DNA from: Gautieria morchelliformis
Lineage: Eukaryota; Basidiomycota; Agaricomycetes; Gomphales; Gomphaceae
Assembly: GCA_015179125.1 (NCBI GenBank)
Contig: WHVA01000174.1
Coordinates: 62,001-126,000, forward strand
Direction: 5' to 3'
DNA length: 64,000 nucleotides
A program made the translations under genes and the position numbers. Under the pieces are notes generated by a model. It saw only the letters and a list, made by a program, of their open reading frames with translations. It was not told the origin of the DNA and ran no database searches. Shown here one piece after another: positions 51,810-62,723 of this stretch; positions within the stretch are counted from its first letter, which is position 1, and each line of letters begins with the position of its first letter.

Positions 51810-52841
51810 GACATGGATCCAGATGATCGTCTTCGGAATATGGAGGAGGAATTGACATGGAACTGGATGAAGACCGACACGATTGAAACAGCCTTACAAA
51901 CGATTTTGGCTAAGTTAGATATTCCACAAAGTGGTGGAATTGCAATGCTGGATGAGCCGGATTTCAGAAAAGCAGAAGTAGTGGAAGAGAGGATGTCTGC
52001 GAAGTTGGCAAAGGTCAAACCTGCATCTCTGGCAGACTTTGACGGAGATCGGGAGAAGGGACACGCATTCTTCAACACATGCAGCATCTTCTTCGCAATT
52101 GTTGGAGACCTCTTTCCAAACGACCAGGCTCGGATTCACTGGGCATTGTCCTTTTTCAAGTCAGACCACGCAGCCCGTTTTGCAAACAAGGTGATTCGAC
52201 ATGAAGTGAAGGGCAAGGGGAACTAGTTCCGGGACTGGGATGCCTTCGAGAAAACATTTTCTGACCAGTTCTGCCCAAAAAATGAGCAGCTCACAGCCCT
52301 TACAAAGCTCGAGGGGACCAGCTGGTACCAGGCCAAGGATCCAGTCGATGACTACATCGATCGCTTCCAGGAGCTCATTGACCTTGCGGAGTATGACGAC
52401 GACAAGACGATTGTCATCAAATTCCGACGAGGACTTGATCTGACACTCCAGAACCAAGTTGCGCTGCTTGGGGATGGAGCTCTGGATTTCAATGACCCGG
52501 AAGGGTGGTACCAAGCTGCACAGAGGGTGTCCTGAAACAGGGAGGCAAATGAGGCCTTCGTGGAGACAAACCAGAACATGACACGCAGTTCCGCTCGTCC
52601 TACTCCACCTGTGCCAAAACCCGGAAATGCATTCATTCCCACACGGAAAATACTTCCGACGGTTGCTCCGCCTGCTCCTATTAGGAACCCTAGCCCCCCT
52701 CCCTCGAAGGGTGGCCCTGCCCCAATGGATGTTGACCGCATGCGCGGAAAAGGCAACGGAACCATCACCTGCTTCCGATGCCGACAGCCAGGCCACTATG
52801 CCTGCGAGTGCCCCAAGCCTTTGACATCTGGCTTATGACCA
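51810..52841 (+). pseudogene. Gag of gypsy element F with CCHC knuckle
   Basis: The frame from MDPDDRLRNMEEELTW runs through the retrotransposon gag domain (DFDGDREKGHAFFNTC, DQARIHWALSFFKS, FRDWDAFEKTFSDQF, DPVDDYIDRFQELI) to the knuckle CFRCRQPGHYACEC at about 52771. Two in-frame stops (TAG at 52225, TGA at 52533) interrupt it. It differs clearly from the gags of elements A, C and D and lies on the plus strand. Confidence 0.87.
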
Positions 52842-53531
52842 CAGAGGAGAAGCTCAAGCTCCTTCCAGAGTTCCTTGCACTCAGGGACATAAGCAGAGTG
52901 CCCACTGCGGAAGAAATTGCCGAAAATGCGGAACATGGCGCATGGAAGATGCGTCGGATATTGTGACGTGCAGCGGGTGAGATGTGTGCCCCTGCTGCCT
53001 GTACATAACCGGTTTTCCTGTCTTGAAGTAGAGAATGAAAAGCCCCCACTCCCCTCACTTCATACAGACCCACCGGATAAAGTCACACAAAAACCGAATC
53101 CGACACCCCGTCCATCCCGCATCCGCCCTTGGGAGAGACGCCTCCCAAAGCGCTATGTTGTTTCTGCCACCCCCGGCCCCAAGTCACTAGTCATTAAGGT
53201 GGAGATCCAGATGACCGATACGGTGGAAGTCAAGTCCGGACCTGCCCTTGTCGATTGCGGGACCACTGGTCAGTTTATGGACCAGGACTATGTGGAATGG
53301 AACTGACTGACCATGCGGAAGTTGCAACATGCAATCCCAGTGTTCAATGTGGATGGAAGCCCCAATGAGGCAGGGTCCATCACGGAGATAGTAGACACGA
53401 TTATCCGCTACGATGGACACATGGAACGCACTTCCTTTGCAGTCACCAGCCTGGGGAAGCAAGACATCATCCTTGGGTTTACCTGGCTACAGGAGCACAA
53501 CCTGGAGATCAACTGGCAGACTCGGAAGGTG
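52842..53531 (+). pseudogene. Protease region of element F, cut by element E
   Basis: The segment with ALVDCGTTGQFMDQDYVEWN contains a retropepsin-like active site in which the usual DSG/DTG reads DCG. An in-frame TGA follows (53303), then HAIPVFNVDGSPNEAGSI, QDIILGFTWLQEHNLEINWQ. The frame is cut after RKV at 53531 by element E and resumes at 62724. Confidence 0.82.
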
Positions 53532-53963
53532 TGTCAAGATTGGTTTTCAGGTGTTAATATCGTGTATTAGTGAACACAGTGAATGCCCGAATAACTTGTG
53601 CGAATAAGTATGCCGTTCGGCGAATAGGTGAACCAATGAATGTCCACAAGGTAAGAGGGTTTGCCTAAACGGGGTCACCCTATCTACAGTCGTAGCGAAA
53701 TGGCCCGTGACTCTTGACGATGTAACGTGCAAGGTCTCACGGAAGGGCTGTCTAAGTCTCGACAATCCCTTCGCTGGCGAAGGTGCTCCTTCGGAGCCCT
53801 TCGCCAACAGCACAGAAAATGGTTCGAAGGCTAAGGTAATGAAGATGAAGTATGTGAACTCACCAGTGATGCCTAAGTCCTCTACTAGTCGAAGATGGAA
53901 ATCTCCAAGAGAAGGCTTAAGATGATGTCCCCGGTGAGGTCAAAGCTGCACAAGATGAACGAC

Positions 53964-54521
53964 TGTTACGATACGATCCGTCGTAAGGTTGACCGAGGTC
54001 GGGAGCGGAGCCCGAGGTAAGGTCCGAGGTCACGGGGCGAGGTTTGGATGGGGAAGTCGGAGAGGGACTTGGCTTCAGCTTATGTGCTGCGCCGACCCTA
54101 TGCACGAGTCCCAACTTCGGAGGCAAACGAATAAGAGGCGAGGTTTGGCTTAAGAGGTGAGGCTTAGAAACTAGCTAAGGATCAAAGGGATACGATAGTT
54201 GATTTTCAGACTGAGGAGTAGGAATTGCATACAAGGGGGTTATATACCGGGCGAGGGTACGAGTCAGGGGTGAACATTTTAGTGGAGGTCAGGGCGAGGT
54301 CAGGAGACCGAGGTCAGGGCGAGGTAATATACGAATGATGCGTGATGGAGCGGAATCAGTAACTAAGGGGATACGGGCATGGGATCAAGGTCGGATATGA
54401 GCTAAAGCTTGGGCTCGGGCTCGGATAAGGATCATGTGTACTCGGGCACGAAATATCACTAGGCTCGGGCTCGGAAGAAGGTTTTACCGGTAAGTAACCG
54501 GCCAAAGGCCGGGTCCTTACA
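53964..54521 (-). repeat. 3' LTR of element D
   Basis: 558 bases, TGTTACG...CTTACA; it matches 60906-60958 joined to 61364-61873. Confidence 0.93.
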
Positions 54522-54861
54522 GTATCCCCTCCTTATGGCCGAGACCCTCGAGGCCGTAATATGAACAAGGTTCGCCTATCCTTGAATCTAGATCCCGGCC
54601 CGATGTTAAGTAGCCGGAAAGGCGAAGCTTAAATTGTAGCCGAGGTTAGATAAAAGGGTGGGTAGGAGGCAGCGAACCCAAGTGCCAACGAATTATGGTG
54701 CGCCCTCAAGCCCTCTTTAACTTAGCCGTCGACGAGAACAGCGCGACAAACGTGTTCGACCAGACACTACTGTCTGAGGAGAACGGCGCCTCGGGCGGGG
54801 TTATCCCGAGGATCGACCCGAAGTTGGCGTACTGCCAATTGATGAGACGGGGGCCATTGAC

Positions 54862-55805
54862 ATGCGGCAGCCGTGGCAGGAAGGGCCAAGTGGCAAAAAG
54901 GTGAGTACAGTTGTTGTCTGGTCATGGACGCTGCTGATTCGTACAGTATAAACGCATGTTATTCTCGTACCACCCGACCGACTTGTCCCTATACGGGTAC
55001 AAGCTCGCCGACGGGGGACCTCGTGAGTGGCAACTCACGACCAAGGCCGAGGCAAGGTGCGTGCGCTGCGAAGAGGGCGACTATACGTGCCTTCGGGCCG
55101 TTAGTCTCGACTTCGGCCTCGCCGACCAGGGTGCCTGCGTGTGGTGCAGGACACGCTCCTTGGGCTGTAGCATAGCCCAAGGTCGCCGCAGCAAGGCGAC
55201 CTCAGGAAAAGGTCAGGCGGGTGCTGTGGGCAAGAAGTGAGGAGGCCGAGGATGGACCGAGGCCGAGGAAAGAGGCCAAGGTTCGGGACGAGGTCGCAGA
55301 GGATGACGACTCAAGCGACTGGGTCAAGAGGAACCTGGAGACGAGGGTGGAGCGTATGGAAGCAAGGTTGAGCGAGGAGAAGGGTAAGGGGTCAGAGGGA
55401 GCAAGGCATAGTGAGGGGAAGGAAACCGAGGTGGAGGAAACCGAGGTGGAAGGTCGGAGGGCGAAGAAAGACAAGAAGGTGAAAAGGTCGGAGCGAAGTG
55501 TGGAGATGAGGGAGTTGATAGCGGCAGTGAGGGACATGGGACAGAAGGTTGGCGAGGTTGGGGAAAAGGTGTGTGAGTTGTTGGGGGAGTTTAGGGCGGC
55601 GAACGATAGGATGAATCGGGCGGATGTGGAGTTTATGAGGATAAGGAGGAGGCGTAATTATTTGAAGCGGATGCAGGGGGCGAGGGACTTGGCAGATTAT
55701 GGAGGACATGGGGGTCTGGTGGAGCGAAGTAGGAGTAGTAATGAGGAGGAGTCAGGCGAGGGTAGCGAGGAGAGCGAGGGAGAGGATATGAGGATGGTGG
55801 AGTAA
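54862..55805 (+). pseudogene. Antisense zinc-cluster gene inside chromovirus D (one frameshift)
   Basis: Exon 54862-54900 (MRQPWQEGPSGKK), intron 54901-54946 (GTGAGT...TACAG), exon from 54947 with SYHPTDLSLYGYKLADGG and two cysteine motifs, CVRCEEGDYTC and CVWCRTRSLGC (55057-55167), separated by 15 residues: a Zn2Cys6-like spacing slightly longer than usual. This frame ends at TGA 55240, but a one-base shift near 55230 opens a frame to 55805 with a charged coiled coil, MRELIAAVRDMGQKVGEV and an acidic Ser/Glu tail, as in the element C protein. An additional open stretch at 54695-54860 in another frame may be the original N-terminus. Position and orientation are the same as in element C. Function unknown; DNA binding is an inference. 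Confidence 0.7.
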
Positions 55806-55927
55806 CTACTAAGAGAATAATGGAATTTCTTGGATTTTATCGATTTTTTGTTGTTCGGTTGTGAGGGAATTTTGTTATCCAGCTACTGGGTTCATGGGGG
55901 TTAAACTAGGAAACGATCATAGAGCAG

Positions 55928-58900
55928 TCAAAGGTCCGGCTTGCCCGGATATGACTCGTGGAAATCGGTGACCAGCTCCGAGGCATGATCAAGCTCGGAA
56001 GCGAGGATCCATGAGGTTTCTTCGTCGGTACCTTCGTAACCAGTCCACCTAACAAGATAGAGTAACTTGCAGCTCTTGCATCTATTATCGATCTTCGAGT
56101 CGAGGATTTCGGAAACCTCGAACTCGGGTTCGCCGTCGATAACGACTGGGGGCGGAGGCGGCTGAACTCGGTTCGGGATGGTGTTGGGCGAGGCTGGTTC
56201 GAGCATAGATACGTGGAATACTGGATGGACTGAATGCATGTGTTCTGGAAGTCGAAGGGCGAAGGAGTGAGTACCCGCTCGGGAAATGATCTCAAAAGGA
56301 CCCAAGAACTTCTTGGCGAGCTTTTTGGTAGGGCGAGTCGTTCTGAAGTACTGTGCCTTCACAAAGGCGAGGGATCCTACTTGGAAATCAGGAGCGGGTT
56401 TGCGGCGAACATCGGCCGAGGCTTGGTAGGTCTTCTGAGCCTCAAGGATGGCGCGGCGAAGTTCTTGGTGAAGCTCGTCCAGGTCAACCACGAAGTCTCG
56501 AGCTCGTGCCGAGGCGAGATCGCGCTCGGGGTGAACTGCGAGGTTCGGATGGTAACCCTTATTAGCAAAGAAGGGGATATGCCGGTGGTTGCGCTAGGCG
56601 CATTGTTGTAGGCGAACTCAGCTAGGGGAAGGAGCGAAGCCCAATCGGGCTGCTGATAGTTGAAATATATCCTGAGGTACTGTTCCAAGGTTTGGTTAGC
56701 ACGCTCGGTCTGGCCGTCACCCTCGGGATGGTATCCCGAGGTGAAATGCAACCGCATGTCCAAGGCTTTCCCTAGAGAACGCCAGAAGTGCAAGACGAAC
56801 TCGGAACCCCTGTCTGAGGTGACGTGCGAGGGGACTCCATGCTTGGAAAAGACATGAAGGACGAAGAGATGAGCGAGCTCTTGCGAGGTTATCTTGTCGG
56901 TGGTTGGAATGAAGATAACCTGCTTAGTGAAGCGGTCAACAATCACTAGTATGGAGGTGAACTCAGATGAAGGGGGAAGCTGCTCAATGAAATCCATAGA
57001 GATGGAATTCCAAGGCTTCTCGGGAACGGGAAGTTGTTTGAGGAGACCATAGGGTTTGTGACATTGCGGCTTGCTTCGCATACAAGTGGTGCACGTCTTG
57101 CAATACTCCTTGACAAAGGATCTAATCCCTGGCCAAGTGTAGCCTCGTCGGATCAGCTCCAAGGTCTTGTTGACCCTGAAGTGTCCCGAGAGAATGTGGT
57201 CGTGCTTGTATTGCAGGATGCAAAGTCGAAGGTCTTGGGCCGCTGGAACATAGGTTCGGTTGTCAAGCTTGAGAAAGCCCTCGGGGTCTGTGGTCCACCT
57301 CGGGTCATTAATCAAGCCAAGGTGCGACTTGGCTATGGGGTCCGAGGGGAGGTTTGCTAGTATGTCAGCTCGGATCTGCTCGGTATCAAGCAGTGAAGTG
57401 GCTCGGAGTACAACGGGAGCGAGGTTAGTAGCTCTAAGGGACGATGCCAGCTGGTGTTGGGTAAACACTGGCCATAGGTTCTGTGGGTTTATGGTGGCAT
57501 AGTCGCTATTCCCCTCTTTAAGGTAGACGTCCCATCGTCTAGTGAGGGAGTCAGGCTTCGTTCCGAGGCGACCAGGTTGGAAACGTATGGCGAGGTTGAA
57601 TTGGGACAGGTATTCTGACCACCGAGCTTGTCGACGGGTCAAGAGCTTTGTTGTTGAAAAGTATTCGAGGTTCTTGTGGTCGGTGATAACGTCGACAGGG
57701 TCGCCAGAGCCCTCTAGGTAGTGTCGCCAGCGTTGAAAAGCTTCAAAAATGGCGAGGAGCTCCTTGTCATGAACATCGTAGTTGAGCTTGGTAGAGGTGA
57801 ATGTGCGGGAGTGGAAAGCGACGGGATGAAGTTCGCCTTCCGAGGTTCGCAGTGATAAGATTGCCGCTAAGGCATAATCTGAAGCATCAGTCTCTATGAT
57901 TAGTGGAAGGTCAGGAATCCAGTGGGTAAGGATAGGAGCGGTAGTGAACGCCCTCTTCAGCAGGTTGAAAGCCTGCTGACAATCCTTGGAAAAGTTCCAA
58001 GGGGTACCCTTGCGGGTGAGTCGGGTGAGAGGAATGGTGATGTCAGAGTAGTTGTGAATGAAACGTCGGTAGAAGTTGGCGAAGCCGAGGAAGGATTGGA
58101 TGTCGCGAACTTTGCGAGGTTCAGGCCAGTCTTGAATGACCTTTACCTTGTCGTCCGCCATAGTGAGGCCCTCGGGGAGAGTATGTAGCCGAGGAATTCA
58201 ACCGAGTCGCGATGAAACTCGCATTTATCTTCTTTGGCGAAGAGGTTGTTGAGTTGCAGTTGTCGCAAGACTTCTTTGACATGTTCAACATGTTTGGAGG
58301 GGTCACTGGAGTAGATCAGAATGTCATCCAAGTATACCACCACACAAACGTCCAAAAGGTCGGCGAAAATCTCGTTCATGAATCTCTGGAAAGCAGCAGG
58401 GCCGTTAGTGAGACCAAAAGGCATAACCAACCATTCAAAAGACCCATAGCGAGTCCTGAAGGCGGTTTTCCATTCGTCACCCTCGGCCACCCATACGAGG
58501 TGGTAAGCGTGACGAAGGTCTATCTTCGTATAGATACGAGCATTCTTTGGAGCATCAAGTAAGTCAGCAATCAATGGCAATGGATACCGATCTTTCTTCG
58601 AGATCTTGTTTAAACCTCGGAAGTTGACACACAACCGAAGGGAGCCATCTTTTTTGCGAACAAACAATACCGGTGCACCATGAGGCGAGCGTGAAGGTCG
58701 GATGAAACCGATGTTCAAGTGCTCGTCAATGAACTTGCGAAGTGCTTTGAGTTCGGAAGCTGAGAGAGAGTAGATGGACCGATAGGCGGCGAGGTCCCTT
58801 CTTTGAGGTTGATTTTGATATCGTGAGGTCGGTGGGGAGCTAGAGTGTCAGCGCATGCTTTGCTGAATACATCTGCAAATTCGTGATATACTTCGGGAAC

Positions 58901-59584
58901 ATGTTTCTTAACATTCTCAGAAAGCTCGGAGGAACTTTCTCCCGATGTTGCCCCTCTGGCGAGGAGTTCAGGTGAAGCCAGATTGAGCTGAAACACTTCG
59001 GACCCTTCCAATCTAGATGCGCGCATGAAAGTGGGTGCATTGATTAGGGACACGAGCGGTGCTTGCAACTTTGGAGGCGAGTTCGGAAGCGAGGTTGGAG
59101 GTGGGGGCGAAGATGCCATAGGCGAGGTCGAAGTCGTAGCCAAAGCTGAGCGGGCTGACGTCGCCGTGGTCGCTGGAGCCGTAGTTAGGTCGATGGTCTT
59201 GAAAGTAATACTGCCCAATACCCAGTCAATTGACGGATTGTGGCGGGTGAGCCAGTTGTGGCCAAGTACCACCGAGCAACTCGAGTTGAGTGAGGTTACG
59301 TAGAAGGTAACCCATTGTTGTTCGCCAGTCGGAAAGCAAATGCAGAGGTCTAGAGCTTGGGTAATGGTAGTGTTAGTACTACCGTCAAATAGTTTCAGAG
59401 GTATAGGGGAGACAGGATAAGCAGGCATAGAGTACTTCTGGACAAATTTGGATTCAATAAAACAATCTGAGGACCCGCAGTCAACTAATGCAACAAAAGC
59501 GACGTTGGGAAGCGAAGGCGAGGTTAGATCTACATTAAGGGAATCTTTGGACAATGAATGAGAAGCGGCACTGAGTCTGAGCAC
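55928..59584 (-). pseudogene. Pol of element D: protease, RT, RNase H, integrase, chromodomain
   Basis: Segments 58715-59584 (protease ALVDCGSSDCFIESKF), 58143-58718 (RT with [44 protein letters not shown]), 56377-58161 (connection, RNase H ETDASDYALAAILS, integrase HDHILSGHF, CKTCTTCMRSK, MDFIEQLPP, TSDRGSEF, EGDGQTERANQTL) and 55928-56491 (GPFEII domain and chromodomain FEVSEILDSKIDNR, YLVRWTGYEG). The three changes of frame, near 58775, 58175 and 56575, each look like a single lost base or similar small indel. Otherwise the polyprotein is complete, so this copy was active recently or the indels are assembly errors. Confidence 0.9.
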
Positions 59585-59634
59585 ATGGGTGAGGTTACTG
59601 CAATCCTCGGATCGTGTGGTTCCAAGGTTGCTAC

Positions 59635-60861
59635 CTATTTTTTCACCTCCGTAATGGAGGCCGAAGTCCCCTCGTTAGGGGTCTTCGCTGCCCGACCTTT
59701 AGAACCGCTACCGGTAGACTTGTTCTTCGGGCAGTCCTTGACGATGTGGCCCTTGGTGCCGCATAGCAGGCAAAGGCCTTGGTCGACCTGACGTTGGCGC
59801 TCCTCGGGAAGTAGTTTGCCATCCTTCCCGAGTTTGCTCAAAATGTCGGGCTGACCCTTGTGGTTCGAAGAATTGTTGTTGGAACCCTTGCCGTTGTTGT
59901 TAGTCTTGTTGCGGTTCTTATTGTTATTAGAACCGCTGGACGACTGGTTGTTGTTAGTGGCATTGCTGCTGGACTGATTAGCAGTGCGTGCAGGCTGGGA
60001 GCTACGACCATTGATCATGGCGTCATATTCCTTACGCTCCCAGTAATAGCTGTCGCATTCCAGCGCGAAGTTCCTAAGCTCGGCGAGGCTGCGGAATCGA
60101 GGGAAGTGAAGCAAGTCGTCCTTGATTCGTTTGGCCAAGCCCTTGTAGGCGAAGTGTCGGAGGGCCACATCATTCCACTGAGTCCGAGTCGAAGCTCGGG
60201 TGAAGTCGATAAAGAATCGTGCGGCCTTGTGGTGCTCTTTCATAACGATCTTCTCGAGGTCAATCTCGGCTTGGGCAGCGTTGTCGTATGGGCTGAAGTT
60301 GAGTTCGAGCTCGGCCTTGAAGCTGTCCCAGTCCTCGAGCCAATCTGGCTCGGGCTGGACTTCGCCGAGGATCGCCGGCTCGAAATACTGTAGAGCTGAG
60401 CCAGACAGGTAAGAAATAGCATACTGCACGTTCGAGGCCCCAGTCTTGAAAGCCGTGGGGCAATCTCGGAAGTTGAGTACGCATTGAAGGAAAAAGGTGC
60501 GAAGCTTGGCCTGGTCAGTGCCGTCATAACGATCCGGTTCCTTGACCTTGGCTCGTGCTTCGGACTCGCGAGGTTTTGCGAGTTTGATGAACACTCGACG
60601 CATAAGCTCGTTGTCCTCGAGGTCACCGAGGTCCTTGGGTGGTAGGTTGGGGAGGTCCTGATCGTTGTCAGAATTTCCAGAGCCATCACCTGGATCACCT
60701 GAAGGATCACCGGGGTTAGCCCTACCTTTGCCTTTGTTACTAGGCTTGGTGGGGTCTGCGAGGGGTATCCCCGGGGACGGTGGTGAGTCGTCGGGGGCTT
60801 CCGAGAAACGTCGTTGTTCTGAGATACCCCGAAGGGTGCGAGAACGAGTTATCATGGACAT
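59635..60861 (-). CDS. Intact gag of element D
   Basis: 408 codons without interruption from MSMITRSRTLRG to TAG at 59635. The N-terminus is low-complexity; the capsid-like domain shows KVKEPDRYDGTDQAKLRTFF, AISYLSGSALQYFEPAI, LELNFSPYD and LRHFAYKGLAKRIKDDL. A Ser/Asn-rich linker precedes the knuckle CLLCGTKGHIVKDC, and the end is basic. Gag and pol are in different frames with the gag stop overlapping the start region of pol, so frameshifting or reinitiation would be needed. Confidence 0.92.
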   Translation of the reverse strand: MSMITRSRTLRGISEQRRFSEAPDDSPPSPGIPLADPTKPSNKGKGRANPGDPSGDPGDGSGNSDNDQDLPNLPPKDLGDLEDNELMRRVFIKLAKPRESEARAKVKEPDRYDGTDQAKLRTFFLQCVLNFRDCPTAFKTGASNVQYAISYLSGSALQYFEPAILGEVQPEPDWLEDWDSFKAELELNFSPYDNAAQAEIDLEKIVMKEHHKAARFFIDFTRASTRTQWNDVALRHFAYKGLAKRIKDDLLHFPRFRSLAELRNFALECDSYYWERKEYDAMINGRSSQPARTANQSSSNATNNNQSSSGSNNNKNRNKTNNNGKGSNNNSSNHKGQPDILSKLGKDGKLLPEERQRQVDQGLCLLCGTKGHIVKDCPKNKSTGSGSKGRAAKTPNEGTSASITEVKK

Positions 60862-60905
60862 AGTGAAGAAAAGGGATACGTAGGGTGTAAGCAGTCTGAA
60901 AATAC

Positions 60906-61873
60906 TGTTATGATACGATCCGTCGTAAGGTTGACCGAGGTCGGGAGCGGAGCCCGAGTGTCAGGGTTCACGCATTTCCTTCCACAAGTTTCTATTTCCT
61001 TCCATGAGTTTCCGTTACCTTCCGTCAGTTTCCATAACCTTCCATCACATTCCATCACACTCCGTCACCTTCTGTCACACTCCGTCACATGTCACATTCC
61101 GTCACCTTCCGTAACCTTCTACAAGTTTCCGTCTCCCCTATTATGTAAGCCTTGCCAGCGCTATAAGACTGTAGCCCGTGTGGTGGCGTTTCCTCAGCTT
61201 GATTTCTGAGGATACCCACTACACAGGCAAGTCCCCATGTATCTATCGTTGGTAGAGTTATAAACTGAGGATACCCACTACACAGTTGGTCATTGTCCTA
61301 GTATCGGCTCTTATCTCCTTGAGTATCTTTGGTTGTGGCTTCGTCATTAGTGTTGCCCTCACACCGAGGTAAGGTCCGAGGTCACGGGGCGAGGTTTGGA
61401 TGGGGAAGTCGGAGAGGGACTTGGCTTCAGCTTATGTGCTGCACCGACCCTACGCACGAGTCCCAACTTCAGAGGCAAACGAATAAGAGGCGAGGTTTGG
61501 CTTAAGAGGCGAGGCTTAGAAACTAGCTAAGGATCAAAGGGATACGATAGTTGATTTTCAGACTGAGGAGTAGGAATTGCATACAAGGGGGTTATATACC
61601 GGGCGAGGGTACGAGTCAGGGGTGAACATTTTAGTGGAGGTCAGGGCGAGGTGAGGAGACCGAGGTCAGGGCGAGGTAATATACGAATGATGTGTGATGG
61701 AGCGGAATCAGTAACTAAGGGGATACAGGCATGGGATCAAGGTCGGATATGAGCTAAAGCTTGGGCTGGGGATCGGATAAGGATCATGTGTACTCGGGCA
61801 CGAAATATCACTAGGCTCGGGCTCGGAAGAAGGTTTTACCAGTAAGTAAGCGGCCAAAGGCCGGGTCCTTACA
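60906..61873 (-). repeat. 5' LTR of element D, interrupted by a solo LTR
   Basis: Pieces 60906-60958 and 61364-61873 correspond to the uninterrupted 3' LTR; the interruption is 60959-61363 plus one duplication copy. Confidence 0.9.
60959..61363. mobile_element. 405-bp solo LTR inserted in the LTR of element D
   Basis: Ends TGTCAGGG...CCTCACA, flanked by the perfect duplication ccgag (60954-60958, 61364-61368). The first half is built of degenerate ttccgtcac-type repeats; the motif tgaggatacccactacaca occurs twice (about 61206 and 61266). There is no coding capacity. Confidence 0.87.
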
Positions 61874-62723
61874 ACGGCGTATGATAATTGAACTGGGGAA
61901 TATACATGCGAATGTAAACTACTTGTATCGAATGCTCGTAAGGAATCAGCGAATAGGAAAGAGGCCGTCACAAGTCAGGGTTGGATAGGGGTGCGCAGTC
62001 ATGATACAACATAGATGAAATAAACATACAATAGAATGTGAGAAGAGGGAGAACATGAAACGACGGAGAGTAAAGGTGGCGAAGGCACTTATGGACAAAA
62101 CCATGTCTTGGGACCCGCATACATGCTACCCTGCACGGACTCTTGGTCTACTGGGTTGATTCCGCACGACCTATGGAAGGGATGTCCTGCGAACACACCT
62201 TGACCATACGAACGCCCAATGGGTTGGATTAAGAAGACGATGGGGTTAATGATGAACCATCATGCCGGGTGAATGGTATCGATCGTATTTGATGGCGTGC
62301 CTGCTGGTGAATGATGCGAGCAACGAATAGTCGTTCGGCGAAATGCAAGGAAGGGCGAACAGAGGTGACATAGGGGAGGAGAGGTTGAGGTGGAGGGCGA
62401 AGCCGAGCGAACACTGAGGAGGAGTAGTGAAAGGGAAAATGGGGATACCAAGGTGCAGGAAATACACAGGTCATGACAATCCAGCTATCAGAACACCATC
62501 GGAAGAGGGTCGAGCAGAGGAGGTGGTAGGCCCAGTGATGATTGCCGAGTCAGTCCCAAGACGTCGATCGTGCGTTTGACGGCGTGGCTATGCTAGTTGG
62601 CGCGAACAGCGAGAATTGGTTGCCAAACATGACAATAGTGATCGGAACGAACACGAAGGTGGGGTGAGAAAATAGGGAAACTGAGCTTCTGAGTATGGGA
62701 AATAAACGCGTCATGACAAGGTG

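Larger units (their letters stand above)
53964..61873 (-). mobile_element. Ty3/gypsy chromovirus D with antisense accessory gene
   Basis: LTRs 60906-61873 (5', interrupted by a solo LTR) and 53964-54521 (3'). Coding is on the minus strand: intact gag, pol in four frames, chromodomain end at 55928, then a plus-strand antisense zinc-cluster gene. Flanks acgac (53959-53963) and acggc (61874-61878) look like a 5-bp duplication with one later change. The plus strand is very rich in cgagg/gaggt motifs. Confidence 0.93.
53532..62718. mobile_element. Element E: 1.3-kb solo-LTR-like unit, split by element D
   Basis: Ends are TGTCAAG and CATGACA, a 5-bp terminal inverted repeat (TGTCA/TGACA), flanked by a perfect 5-bp duplication aggtg (53527-53531 and 62719-62723). 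After subtracting element D (53964-61873) about 1.28 kb remains with no convincing coding region. No second copy of its ends occurs inside, so a solo LTR is the simplest reading. The right part contains a diverged tandem repeat of roughly 240-260 bases (from about 62280 and 62568, each beginning cgatcgt). Confidence 0.8.

Noticed and set aside
53700..53960. Possible short host gene in the left piece of element E
   Set aside because: The 72-codon frame (53707-53925) lies within the TG...CA unit flanked by the duplication and has no family support.
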